Shown: positions 7,691-16,160 of the stretch, in pieces | Numbering within the stretch: the stretch's first letter is position 1 | How the letters are laid out: every line of letters begins with the position of its first letter | Assembly: GCF_018881655.1 (NCBI RefSeq) | Contig: NZ_JACVPX010000007.1 | Location: forward strand, 112,243 to 176,242 | Source: Polynucleobacter sp. Tro8-14-1 | Lineage (GTDB): Bacteria; Pseudomonadota; Gammaproteobacteria; Burkholderiales; Burkholderiaceae | DNA length: 64,000 bases | Direction of reading: 5' to 3' | Translations under genes and position numbers: made by a program | The notes under the pieces: model-generated | Seen by the model: only the letters and a program-made list of their open reading frames with translations | Told to the model about the DNA's origin: nothing | The model's database searches: none

Positions 7691-8608
7691 CTAGTTATTT
7701 TGAATGATTAAATCACCGCTGCGATTGGGTATTTCTCCCCAGGTCAGCGGTAATACAGCTATTTTATCGAGTTGCTTGGTGGCTTCCCAGGATTTGTGAA
7801 GCTCGCCCATGGTAACGAGCTCATGACCTTGATTTAGCCATCCAGCTAGCAGCTGCTCGAACGCAGGCAATAGCTTTTGCCCCTCTAGTTCAGCGTGCAG
7901 TGTGAAGACTTGGTCATTTGGATTGCTTTGGGTGATCTCTAATAACTTTTTGACTGCGCCAAATTCATCTGCGCCATCGATGCCAATAAGTTCATCAAAG
8001 GTCGGGAGTGTTGTTGGGTACTGAACATGCTTCGCTTTTCCTGAAGGCAGTGCAAGGCGATAAGGCATGAGATTGGGTTCAGCTCTACCATCAGAGGAGT
8101 AAGCAATGCCCCATTGATCGAGTTGCTCAAAGGCGGCATCGTTCATTTGCCAACCAGCAGCACCATAGGTTAACGGTGCATGACCGAAGATTTCTACAAA
8201 GCGATCCCAGCTTTTCTGCATCATCGCTTTTGTCCAAGACGCATCTTGGTCACGCACTGCATCTTGCCAAGCAACATGATCCCAAGTATGAATACCTGTC
8301 TCATGACCTGCTTTATCAATGACACGCATTTCTGCAGCAGCTTTCTTGCCGATATCGGGGCCGGGAAGAAGTACACCGTATAAGAGCGTCTTAATACCGT
8401 AGTGCTCTACAACAGAAGTGCGGCTAACTTTTTTTAGAAAGCCAGGGCGGAAGACGCGCTTTAAGGCCCACCCTGTATGGTCAGGGCCAAGGCTAAATAG
8501 AAAGGTGGCTTTAAGGCCAAAACGCTCTAGAGTGCGAGCTAGATTGGGAACACCTTCTTTGGTTCCGCGTAAGGTATCAACATCAACCTTGAGAGCAATC
8601 TTAGCCAT
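7691..8608 (-). CDS. arnD: 4-deoxy-4-formamido-L-arabinose-phosphoundecaprenol deformylase (ArnD)
   Basis: 305 residues of the polysaccharide-deacetylase (NodB-like) family. The start MAKIALKVDVDTLRGTKEGVPN matches ArnD, with the metal-binding Asp in VDVD. The histidine motif is ETGIHTWDHVAWQD near residue 100. ArnD removes the formyl group from undecaprenyl-linked Ara4FN at the inner membrane, giving the donor used by ArnT. It is the last arn gene of the minus-strand operon, 22 bases after the decarboxylase gene. Length agrees with the family (about 300). Confidence 0.93.
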   Translation of the reverse strand: MAKIALKVDVDTLRGTKEGVPNLARTLERFGLKATFLFSLGPDHTGWALKRVFRPGFLKKVSRTSVVEHYGIKTLLYGVLLPGPDIGKKAAAEMRVIDKAGHETGIHTWDHVAWQDAVRDQDASWTKAMMQKSWDRFVEIFGHAPLTYGAAGWQMNDAAFEQLDQWGIAYSSDGRAEPNLMPYRLALPSGKAKHVQYPTTLPTFDELIGIDGADEFGAVKKLLEITQSNPNDQVFTLHAELEGQKLLPAFEQLLAGWLNQGHELVTMGELHKSWEATKQLDKIAVLPLTWGEIPNRSGDLIIQNN

Positions 8609-8630
8609 GTACCTTTGAATTTACTTTCGC

Positions 8631-9677
8631 TTATTCTTTATCAACTAAAGTGCGGGCTTTTTCTACGTCTTCACGATAGGCTTCAAAGATGTTCTTGAGC
8701 GCATCAGACATCGTAGTAGTAGGTTTCCAGCCTAGTTCACTCATCGTGTTATCTATTGCTGGAACACGATTTTGAACGTCTTGATAGCCTTCGCCGTAGT
8801 AAGCGCCAGAGGTAGTTTCTACAATCTTTACTTCATTCGCATTCTTTGCGTACTCAGGAATGCTGCGAGCGATTTCCAGCATCTGATTAGCGAGTTCGCG
8901 AATGGAGTGATTGTTCTTTGGATTGCCGATGTTGTAGATCTTGCCGTTAGCAACACCATCTTTGTTATCGATAATGCGCATCAAAGCATCGATACCATCA
9001 TCAATATAAGTAAAGGCACGTTTCTGGGCGCCACCGTCAACAACATTGATGGATTCGCCGCGAACGATGTGACCCAAGAACTGAGTCACAACACGGGATG
9101 AGCCTTCTTTGGGTGTATAGATACTATCTAAGCCAGGGCCAATCCAGTTAAATGGGCGGAAGAGAGTAAAGCGCAACCCTTCCATGCCATAACCCCAGAT
9201 CACACGGTCCATTAATTGCTTAGAGCAAGCATAGATCCAGCGTGGCTTGTTAATTGGGCCATAAACCATATTGGATTTAGTAGGATCAAATTCACCATCC
9301 TCACACATTCCATACACTTCCGAAGTTGATGGGAATACCAAATGCTTTTTGTACTTAACAGCAGAGCGCACGATTGGGAGATTGGCTTCGAAGTCGAGCT
9401 CAAATACCTTGAGTGGTTGCTGAACATACGTAGCTGGCGTTGCAATCGCCACTAAAGGCAAGATGACATCGCATTTGCGAATGTGATATTCAACCCATTC
9501 TTTATTAATTGTGATGTCGCCTTCAAAGAAGTGCATGCGAGGATGATTAACTAAATCACCAAGACGATCGTTTTGCATATCCATGCCGTAGACATCCCAA
9601 TCGGTTGTCTCAAGAATGCGCTTCGAAAGGTGGTGACCAATAAAACCATTAACACCAAGAATGAGTACTTTTTTCAT
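8631..9677 (-). CDS. arnA: UDP-glucuronate decarboxylase (ArnA C-terminal domain as a separate protein)
   Basis: 348 residues of the extended SDR family, equivalent to residues about 315-660 of E. coli ArnA. The NAD-binding motif is GVNGFIGHHL at residue 8. The active-site region includes PSTSEVYGM and the Tyr/Lys pair in YACSKQLMDR. It oxidatively decarboxylates UDP-glucuronate to UDP-4-keto-arabinose. Its own ATG has GAGG upstream, 47 bases after the formyltransferase gene. In enterobacteria both activities are in one bifunctional chain; here they are two clean genes in the same order. Confidence 0.93.
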   Translation of the reverse strand: MKKVLILGVNGFIGHHLSKRILETTDWDVYGMDMQNDRLGDLVNHPRMHFFEGDITINKEWVEYHIRKCDVILPLVAIATPATYVQQPLKVFELDFEANLPIVRSAVKYKKHLVFPSTSEVYGMCEDGEFDPTKSNMVYGPINKPRWIYACSKQLMDRVIWGYGMEGLRFTLFRPFNWIGPGLDSIYTPKEGSSRVVTQFLGHIVRGESINVVDGGAQKRAFTYIDDGIDALMRIIDNKDGVANGKIYNIGNPKNNHSIRELANQMLEIARSIPEYAKNANEVKIVETTSGAYYGEGYQDVQNRVPAIDNTMSELGWKPTTTMSDALKNIFEAYREDVEKARTLVDKE

Positions 9678-9724
9678 CTCTACAGCCTCGTTTTAATCTA
9701 ATTTGCTATTGCTGAATTTTCTGC

Positions 9725-10594
9725 TTATTTGCTTGCTGGAAACCATTCCAAAACTTCTACTGCTTGATGGTCGCCACAAATACCGAATACCCGATTATCA
9801 ACCACTTGGATGCCGCAAACCCCAAGATTGAGCTTGTCTGGAAATGGCCCATTTAGGCTGGTGCGGGCCACAATCATGGTTTTCCCATCATGGTCGCAAA
9901 AGGCGCCTGGATAAGGGGGTGCGACAGCCCTAACCAAGTCGTGGACCTGTTTAGCAGTCTGATTCCAGTGAATTTGCCCGTCTGCAGGCTTTCTACCGCC
10001 AAAATAACTGCCTTTTTGGAGCTCATTTGCCTTGCGGGGAACAATTCCTTTTAGAAGGCTGGGCAAGACTTGATCGATCACGCTGACGGCAGCCTGACTG
10101 ACTTTAGCAAATACATCGGTAGCGGTCTCATCTGGGTCGATACTGACGGTTGCTTGCCTAACAATATCTCCTGCATCCGGTTTCGCTTCCATGACGTGTA
10201 AAGTTGCGCCGGTCTCTGTTTCGCCATGCAGAATGGCCCAATTCACTGGCGCACGCCCACGATATTTTGGGAGTAGCGAGCCATGCATATTAAGTGCGGC
10301 AATTTTGGCGCAAGCCAAGATCTGCTCCGGAATCATGAAGCGATAGTAGAAAGAAAAAATGTAATCTGGTGCTAGCGCTTGAAACTTCGGAATTAAAGTT
10401 GCTAATTCATTAGCATTCGGAGTGAGGTAAGAAATATTTTTTTCTTGACAGAGCTTTTCAACGCTTCCAAACCAAATATTCTCATTGGGATCATCTTGAT
10501 GGGTAACGACTAGATCAACTTGCATACCCGCATTGAGAAGTGCCTTGAGGCAGTTGACGCCAACATCGTGATAAGCAAAGACGACTGCGTGCAA
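9725..10594 (-). CDS. UDP-Ara4N formyltransferase (ArnA N-terminal domain as a separate protein)
   Basis: 289 residues matching the 10-formyl-THF-dependent domain of ArnA (AVVFAYHDVGVNCLKALLNAG). The catalytic set is present: Asn-x-His in LNMHGSLLPKYRGRAP and Asp in KPDAGDIV. A C-terminal formyltransferase subdomain follows. It formylates UDP-L-Ara4N so that ArnC will accept it. The start is TTG at 10594, directly after the arnC stop codon, with only a weak AGAGAAA ribosome site. No ATG preserves the N-terminus, so translation is probably coupled to arnC. Confidence 0.92.
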   Translation of the reverse strand: MHAVVFAYHDVGVNCLKALLNAGMQVDLVVTHQDDPNENIWFGSVEKLCQEKNISYLTPNANELATLIPKFQALAPDYIFSFYYRFMIPEQILACAKIAALNMHGSLLPKYRGRAPVNWAILHGETETGATLHVMEAKPDAGDIVRQATVSIDPDETATDVFAKVSQAAVSVIDQVLPSLLKGIVPRKANELQKGSYFGGRKPADGQIHWNQTAKQVHDLVRAVAPPYPGAFCDHDGKTMIVARTSLNGPFPDKLNLGVCGIQVVDNRVFGICGDHQAVEVLEWFPASK

Positions 10595-11557
10595 TTATTT
10601 TTTCTCTAAAACGGTTTGCACTACATAACGAGGGCGCTTGCGGATTTGCTGATAGATGCGACCAATGTATTCACCTAAAAGTCCGAGCCCAAAGAGCATC
10701 ACACCAATCAGGAAGAAGGTCAGGGCGAAGAGGGTGAATACCCCCTCAACCTCAGCGCCCAGAAGGAAGCGGCGAACTAGCAAGTAGGCAAATAAGCTAC
10801 CAGCAGCAAGGGATAGCAGCATGCCGAGTATTGAGAAAATCTGCAACGGCATGACAGAGAAGCCAGTGACTAAGTCAAAGTTCAAGCGAATCAATTGGTA
10901 CAGGCTGTATTTGGATTCACCGGCAAAACGTTCTTCATGTTTAACGGTGATCTCTACTGGATTTGCAGAAAAGGTATACGCCAGTGCCGGTATAAAAGTA
11001 TTGCTTTCATCGCATTGGCGGACTAAGTCAACAATGCGACGGCTATATCCACGCAACATACAACCTTGATCAGTCATCGTGATGCGGGTAATGTTTTCGC
11101 GCAAACGATTCATGGCGCGTGAAGCGAATTTTCTGAAGAAGCTATCGCGGCGATCGGCGCGAATAGTGCCCACGTAGTCATGACCTTTTAATAACTGCTC
11201 AGTCAATGCATCAATTTCTTCGGGAGGATTTTGTAGGTCTGCATCCAAAGTAATGATGTGTTCGCCTTTGGCGTATTCAAAGCCAGCCATGATGGCCATA
11301 TGTTGGCCAAAGTTGCTGTGAAATAAAACTGCACGGGTTACATCAGGGCGTAACTCCACTTGCCTGGAAAGGATGCCGGCGGAACGATCTTTACTACCGT
11401 CGTTAACAAATACGATCTCATAGGTGATCTTGCGTTTGGCAGCCAGGGTATCCAATGCTGGATAAAGGCGATCAAATAGAGCCTTTAATCCGTCCTCCTC
11501 GTTGTAAACGGGAATAACAATGCTGAGTGTTGGGTTGGCAACTAAATTTGCAGTCAT
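10595..11557 (-). CDS. arnC: Undecaprenyl-phosphate Ara4FN transferase (ArnC)
   Basis: 320 residues. The N-terminal GT2 glycosyltransferase domain begins LSIVIPVYNEEDGLKALFDRLYP and has the DAD-type metal motif in ITLDADLQNPPEEI. Two C-terminal membrane spans (about 235-260 and 268-295) anchor it in the inner membrane. ArnC moves 4-formamido-arabinose from UDP to undecaprenyl phosphate. It lies between arnB (41 bases) and the formyltransferase gene (0 bases). DPM1/GtrB-like proteins are similar, but context makes ArnC the best call. Confidence 0.92.
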   Translation of the reverse strand: MTANLVANPTLSIVIPVYNEEDGLKALFDRLYPALDTLAAKRKITYEIVFVNDGSKDRSAGILSRQVELRPDVTRAVLFHSNFGQHMAIMAGFEYAKGEHIITLDADLQNPPEEIDALTEQLLKGHDYVGTIRADRRDSFFRKFASRAMNRLRENITRITMTDQGCMLRGYSRRIVDLVRQCDESNTFIPALAYTFSANPVEITVKHEERFAGESKYSLYQLIRLNFDLVTGFSVMPLQIFSILGMLLSLAAGSLFAYLLVRRFLLGAEVEGVFTLFALTFFLIGVMLFGLGLLGEYIGRIYQQIRKRPRYVVQTVLEKK

Positions 11558-11598
11558 GCTGCAATTTTGCCTGATTCTTTGGGTTTAACCCAAGAACG

Positions 11599-12753
11599 CT
11601 AGTTTTTGCGGTATTTCTGCAAAATTCCGACCAATCCACTGGCTATACGGTCAATATCTTCATCTGCCATTGCCGGAAATAAGGGGAGGGTAAGAATGGA
11701 TCGACCAATGCGTTCGGCAATTGGAGTGTCTGAAGTTTTGTAGCCCTGGTTTTTATAGAGAGTGAACCCAGTAATTGCAGGGTAATGAACGCCAGTACCA
11801 ATGCCCAAATCTTTTAATTCCGTCATCACTTGAGCGCGATCCGTATTGAGCTGCTCGAGTGGCAAAACAACTTGAAACATGTGCCAGTTACTATCCGTGA
11901 AATTTTCTACTGGAAGCTCTAAATGTAAGTCTTCCAATCCAGCCGATTTTAATTTGGCACGAAGCACATCAAAGTATTGGTGCGCGAGTTCAGCACGACG
12001 TGTTTGATAAGAGGGAAGTTGCTTGAGTTGTTCAAGACCGATAGCTGCATTCACATCGGTCAAGTTATCTTTGCCGCCCAATACATCCACATCCATACCA
12101 TCCATGCCTTGACGAGTTAATCCTTGTAGACGGAATTTCTCAGCCAGTTTTGCTTCATCTAGATTATTGAGAACAAGGCAGCCTCCCTCAACAGTGGTGA
12201 GGTTCTTATTGGCCTGGAAGCTAAAGCTCACCAGGTCACCAAAGCTACCAATCTTCTTGCCTTGCCACTGTGAGCCAAAGGCCTGCGCTGCATCTTCAAT
12301 TACACGAAGCTTGTGCTGTTTGGCTAGCGCATAGAGTTGATCCATATCAACAGGTAATCCAGCTAAATAGACCGGCATGATCGCACGTGTCTTTGGCGTG
12401 ATTGCAGCAGCCACTTTATTTAGATCAATATTGCGTGTAATGGGATCGATATCCACAAATACTGGTTTGGCGCCAACACCCAAAATCACATTAGAAGTTG
12501 CCACCCAAGAAATTGGAGTGGTAATTACTTCATCGCCATCACCAATGCCGGCAACTTGCAGAGCGATCTTCATGGTTGCGGTGCCATTGGCAAAACAGCG
12601 TACCGGACGACCGCCAAAGTATTGGCTTAAAGCAGCTTCAAACTCGGCCAATTTCGGTCCAGATGTCACCCATCCTGAGCGCAATACCTCTGAAACAGCG
12701 TCAATGGTTTCTTGATTGAAGCTAGGGCGCGTGAAGGGGATGAAGTTTGACAT
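11599..12753 (-). CDS. arnB: UDP-Ara4O aminotransferase (ArnB)
   Basis: 384 residues of the DegT/DnrJ/EryC1 sugar aminotransferase family. The start FIPFTRPSFNQETIDAVSEV is typical of ArnB. The PLP lysine lies in SFSFQANKNLTTVEGG near residue 187. It transfers an amino group from glutamate to UDP-4-keto-arabinose, giving UDP-L-Ara4N. The ATG lies 11 bases after the arnT stop. Length matches ArnB (about 380). Confidence 0.94.
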   Translation of the reverse strand: MSNFIPFTRPSFNQETIDAVSEVLRSGWVTSGPKLAEFEAALSQYFGGRPVRCFANGTATMKIALQVAGIGDGDEVITTPISWVATSNVILGVGAKPVFVDIDPITRNIDLNKVAAAITPKTRAIMPVYLAGLPVDMDQLYALAKQHKLRVIEDAAQAFGSQWQGKKIGSFGDLVSFSFQANKNLTTVEGGCLVLNNLDEAKLAEKFRLQGLTRQGMDGMDVDVLGGKDNLTDVNAAIGLEQLKQLPSYQTRRAELAHQYFDVLRAKLKSAGLEDLHLELPVENFTDSNWHMFQVVLPLEQLNTDRAQVMTELKDLGIGTGVHYPAITGFTLYKNQGYKTSDTPIAERIGRSILTLPLFPAMADEDIDRIASGLVGILQKYRKN

Positions 12754-12764
12754 GGTGTCCTATA

Positions 12765-14447
12765 TTACTGCGAGATATCTGGATGCTTGACAATGACCCT
12801 GCGTGAATCACGATCGACTTCCTGCATTGGGAAGCCCTGAGTATTAAGCGCATCAAATTGCTCTGGAACCATCATGGCATAAGCTGTTTGATCTTCTTGC
12901 CAGCGGGTAATAAAGGCGTCTAATGTTGGCATCCAAAGTTCTGGCTCTTGATTAACCCCAAACTCAAGCTCATCGGGTGATTCAACCATGATCATCGTTC
13001 TGCCTAAATAGAAAGGCACGGTGTGATCCAAAAGACGCACTGAATAGAAGTTCACTTTTTCTGGAATAGAGGCTTTGACTCGCTCGACTAGGTCGATACC
13101 AGAAACTGCGCGGCCCAATGTCTCGTGACCTGTTCCTGTGATGATCGCGCAGAGAAGGAACCCACAAGCAAAGCTGACGATGCTTTGAATGCCATTGCGC
13201 TTGCTTTGCCATGCAGCGTAAGCGCTAAAACTGACAAGCGCTACTAATGCAGCAATCACCCAATAGGTATATTGCGCATAAGCTTCAATCTCATCAGGTC
13301 TTGCTTGTTTACCAATGGCATCTAAAAAGAAAAATCCAACACACCCCAAAATTGCAAAGCAAAGTGTCTGTAATTTCCATGGTAATGCCATGGTGTTGGT
13401 GTGACCAAGTAAGCGATCTAAACGATTGCCAATAATTAAAGCGAGCGCTGGGAAAACGGGGATGATGTAACCCGGAAGCTTAGAGTGCGATACGCTAAAG
13501 AATGCAAAGATCACAGCAAACCAGCAGACTAATAACCAGCCCGCTGAGAATTCGCGACGGCGCTCGCTCCATGCTTGTGCAAACGCCCCAGGGACCTGCA
13601 GAATCCAGGGGAGCAGGCCGATGAGGAGGAGCGGTACAAAGTAGTAAATGGGGCCAGTTCTACTGTGATCATCTTGTGTGAAGCGTTGTAGATGTTCGTG
13701 AATAAAGAAGAACTCTAGGAATTCAGGATTGCGTTGCGCTACCAATACAAACCAAGGGGCAGTGATAGCTAAGAACAAAATAGTTCCACTAAATAAACGC
13801 AAGCGAGCCCAGATTTTCCAGTCCCATGTACTAATGGAGTAAGCAATAAACACCATTGCAGGAATCGCTACGCCAATAACACCTTTGGATAGTGTTGCTA
13901 GCGCCATAAAAATCCAGCAAGCCCACATCCAGTTGCGACAGTTATTTTTGTTATGCGAAGTTTGTGCAAGCAAGAGGCTACAAAGAGCCGCCACTAAAAA
14001 TGAGGACAAGCCCATGTCGAGCGAATTGAAGTGACCACTGATAATCCACATCGGACTCGATGCCAATACAACAGCAGCCAACCATCCTGCTCTCGCGTTG
14101 AAGATGCGCGCACCAGTAAAGCCGACCAAAAGAATAGTTAGGAAACCCGTTAGCGCTGTCCAAAGGCGCGCTTGCCAATCGCCAATACCAAATGCCTGAA
14201 ATGCGGCGGCAGTTGCCCAAGCTTGAAGAGGGGGTTTTTCAAAATACTTATAACCGTTGTAACGCGGAGTAATCCAATCACCGGTAACCAGCATTTCTCG
14301 TGCTATTTCTGCATAGCGGCCTTCGTCGGATGGGATGAGGTGGCGGTAATTGAGGGTGCCAAACCAAAGCAGGCCGTAAATAATGACCAGCAGCAAAATC
14401 TTGCCTGGGTGCAGGGCTGATGACTGCCGAATCTGGCCAAATTGCAT
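12765..14447 (-). CDS. arnT: Lipid A Ara4N transferase, GT83 membrane glycosyltransferase (ArnT)
   Basis: 560 residues. The N-terminus has a membrane span, then the large periplasmic loop with RHLIPSDEGRYAEIAREML; the Asp-Glu there is the catalytic acidic pair of ArnT/PMT enzymes. About 11-12 hydrophobic segments follow and a soluble C-terminal domain begins near residue 440. It transfers Ara4N from undecaprenyl phosphate to lipid A on the periplasmic face, lowering the negative charge and giving polymyxin resistance in other Gram-negatives. Its ATG overlaps the stop of the preceding small gene by one base (TAATG). Confidence 0.92.
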   Translation of the reverse strand: MQFGQIRQSSALHPGKILLLVIIYGLLWFGTLNYRHLIPSDEGRYAEIAREMLVTGDWITPRYNGYKYFEKPPLQAWATAAAFQAFGIGDWQARLWTALTGFLTILLVGFTGARIFNARAGWLAAVVLASSPMWIISGHFNSLDMGLSSFLVAALCSLLLAQTSHNKNNCRNWMWACWIFMALATLSKGVIGVAIPAMVFIAYSISTWDWKIWARLRLFSGTILFLAITAPWFVLVAQRNPEFLEFFFIHEHLQRFTQDDHSRTGPIYYFVPLLLIGLLPWILQVPGAFAQAWSERRREFSAGWLLVCWFAVIFAFFSVSHSKLPGYIIPVFPALALIIGNRLDRLLGHTNTMALPWKLQTLCFAILGCVGFFFLDAIGKQARPDEIEAYAQYTYWVIAALVALVSFSAYAAWQSKRNGIQSIVSFACGFLLCAIITGTGHETLGRAVSGIDLVERVKASIPEKVNFYSVRLLDHTVPFYLGRTMIMVESPDELEFGVNQEPELWMPTLDAFITRWQEDQTAYAMMVPEQFDALNTQGFPMQEVDRDSRRVIVKHPDISQ

Positions 14448-14824
14448 TAAGTGGGTTCCACAATCAGGGCAAGCACGACCTGACGACCCTCACCGACTAG
14501 GATGTTGTAAGTGCGGCAGGCGGCTTGAGAATCCATGATTTCAAAGCCAATTTTGGCCTCAATCAAGGATTTAAGAAGTTCTGGCTTGGGAAAGCGCTGG
14601 CGGCTACCAGTCCCAATGAGGATTAATTCTGGTTTTAAATCAACCATTTGCGCGAAATGACTAGCTTCTAAGCTATCAAATGTTTGCGCAGACCAGTTAG
14701 AGATGGCGCCGTCCGAGCTGAGTAGGACCGCATGGTCGTGAGGGATCTTATTGATCTCTACGTAGCCATCGCCATAGCCAGTGATCGTATTCGCTCCGGA
14801 ATGGGGGTCAGATTGAAGCTTCAA
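14447..14824 (-). CDS. Mth938-like (DUF498/AAMDC) domain protein
   Basis: 125 residues with the DUF498 pattern: IGTGSRQRFPKPELLKSLIE and then GFEIMDSQAACRTYNILVGEGRQVVLALIV. Family members are small cytosolic proteins of unknown activity. It is the first gene of the arn transcription unit and overlaps arnT by one base. In many Burkholderiales such genes sit beside unrelated operons, so a role in lipid A modification should not be assumed. Confidence 0.85.
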   Translation of the reverse strand: MKLQSDPHSGANTITGYGDGYVEINKIPHDHAVLLSSDGAISNWSAQTFDSLEASHFAQMVDLKPELILIGTGSRQRFPKPELLKSLIEAKIGFEIMDSQAACRTYNILVGEGRQVVLALIVEPT

Positions 14825-14850
14825 GTGGACTCTCTGTCATAATTATGTGG

Positions 14851-14856
14851 ATTATA
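14851..14856 (-). promoter_or_regulatory. Possible -10 box for the arn operon
   Basis: On the minus strand TATAAT lies 27 bases before the first ATG of the operon. The only -35-like hexamer (TTGAAA) is 20 bases upstream, which is longer than usual. No PmrA or PhoP box was recognised. Confidence 0.35.
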
Positions 14857-14903
14857 GCTAGCTGTTTTTTCTCATATTTCAAGAACTTACCCTTAAATTT
14901 ATT

Positions 14904-16160
14904 GTGAAACCGATCCTAAAGTCCCAAAAGCTCGATAACGTCTGTTATGACATACGTGGGCCGGTGCTTGAGCTTGCTCAGCGCATGGAGGAAGAGGGCC
15001 ACAAAATCATCAAATTAAACATCGGAAACGTAGGGGTTTTCGGTTTTGATCCGCCTGAAGAGATTCAGTTGGACATGATTCGCAATTTAAGCAATGCCTC
15101 AGCTTATTCTGATTCCAAGGGAATCTTTGCTGCTCGCAAAGCCATCATGCAGTATTGCCAAGAAAAAGGCATTCAAGGCGTGACCTTGGATGATGTCTAT
15201 ACCGGCAATGGTGTTTCTGAGCTCATCGTTCTGTCGATGAATGCACTCTTAAATGATGGTGATGAGGTATTGGTCCCAACACCAGATTACCCGCTTTGGA
15301 CTGCTGCAGTCAGTTTGTCGAGTGGCACACCAGTGCACTATCTTTGTGATGAATCCAAAGAGTGGGCGCCAGACTTAAACGATCTCCGTAAAAAAATTAC
15401 ACCGCGTACCAAAGCGATTGTGGTGATTAATCCAAACAATCCTACTGGTGCAATTTACTCCAAAGAAGTGCTGCTTGAGTTAACTCAAATTGCTCGTGAG
15501 CATGGTTTGATTTTGTTTGCGGATGAGATTTACGACAAGATGTTGTACGACGGCGAGAAGCATCTCTCATTAGCTTCTTTGTCTACCGATGTAGTCACTA
15601 TTACCTTCAATGGCCTTTCTAAAAATTACCGTTCCTGCGGCTACCGTGCCGGCTGGATGGTGGTTTCAGGCGATAAAGAGATGGTCCGAGACTATATCGA
15701 GGGGCTCAATATGTTGGCCTCAATGCGCTTGTGTGCGAACGTGCCAGGTCAATATGCGATTCAAACAGCATTGGGTGGTTATCAAAGCATTAATGATTTA
15801 GTGGGTGAGGGTGGCCGCCTTGCAAAGCAACGTGATCTTGCATGGAAGCTCATAACTGATATTCCAGGCGTGACTTGCGTGAAGCCAAAATCTGCTTTGT
15901 ATTTATTTCCAAAGCTAGATCCTGAGGTTTATCCAATTGAAGATGATCAGCAATTTGTAGCTGATCTTTTAAAAGAAGAAAAAGTATTGTTAGTGCAGGG
16001 CTCTGGTTTCAACTGGGGCAAACCTGATCACTTCCGTGTAGTGTTCTTGCCTCACGAAGATGTTCTCAAGGAAGCTATAGGCCGCCTTGCTCGTTTTCTG
16101 GAGCGTTATCGTAATAAGCACAGCCGCAAGGCTTCTTCAACTGCAGCAAAGGCATCATGA
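14904..16160 (+). CDS. alaA: Glutamate-pyruvate aminotransferase (alanine synthesis), AlaA type
   Basis: 418 residues, class I PLP aminotransferase. It is close to AlaA throughout: LDNVCYDIRGPVLELAQRME, VYTGNGVSELIVLSMNALL, PDYPLWTAAVSLSSG, and the PLP lysine in FNGLSKNYRSCGYRAGWM near residue 245. It makes alanine from pyruvate and glutamate. The start is GTG at 14904 with almost no Shine-Dalgarno (AAATTTATT upstream), yet homologues begin at this point, so the message may be leaderless or nearly so. Its stop overlaps hom (ATGA). Confidence 0.93.
   Translation: MKPILKSQKLDNVCYDIRGPVLELAQRMEEEGHKIIKLNIGNVGVFGFDPPEEIQLDMIRNLSNASAYSDSKGIFAARKAIMQYCQEKGIQGVTLDDVYTGNGVSELIVLSMNALLNDGDEVLVPTPDYPLWTAAVSLSSGTPVHYLCDESKEWAPDLNDLRKKITPRTKAIVVINPNNPTGAIYSKEVLLELTQIAREHGLILFADEIYDKMLYDGEKHLSLASLSTDVVTITFNGLSKNYRSCGYRAGWMVVSGDKEMVRDYIEGLNMLASMRLCANVPGQYAIQTALGGYQSINDLVGEGGRLAKQRDLAWKLITDIPGVTCVKPKSALYLFPKLDPEVYPIEDDQQFVADLLKEEKVLLVQGSGFNWGKPDHFRVVFLPHEDVLKEAIGRLARFLERYRNKHSRKASSTAAKAS

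Noticed and set aside
9678..9724. Frameshift explaining the two arnA genes
   Set aside because: Both proteins are complete, with own stop, ribosome site and start; no single indel would join them without extra sequence.
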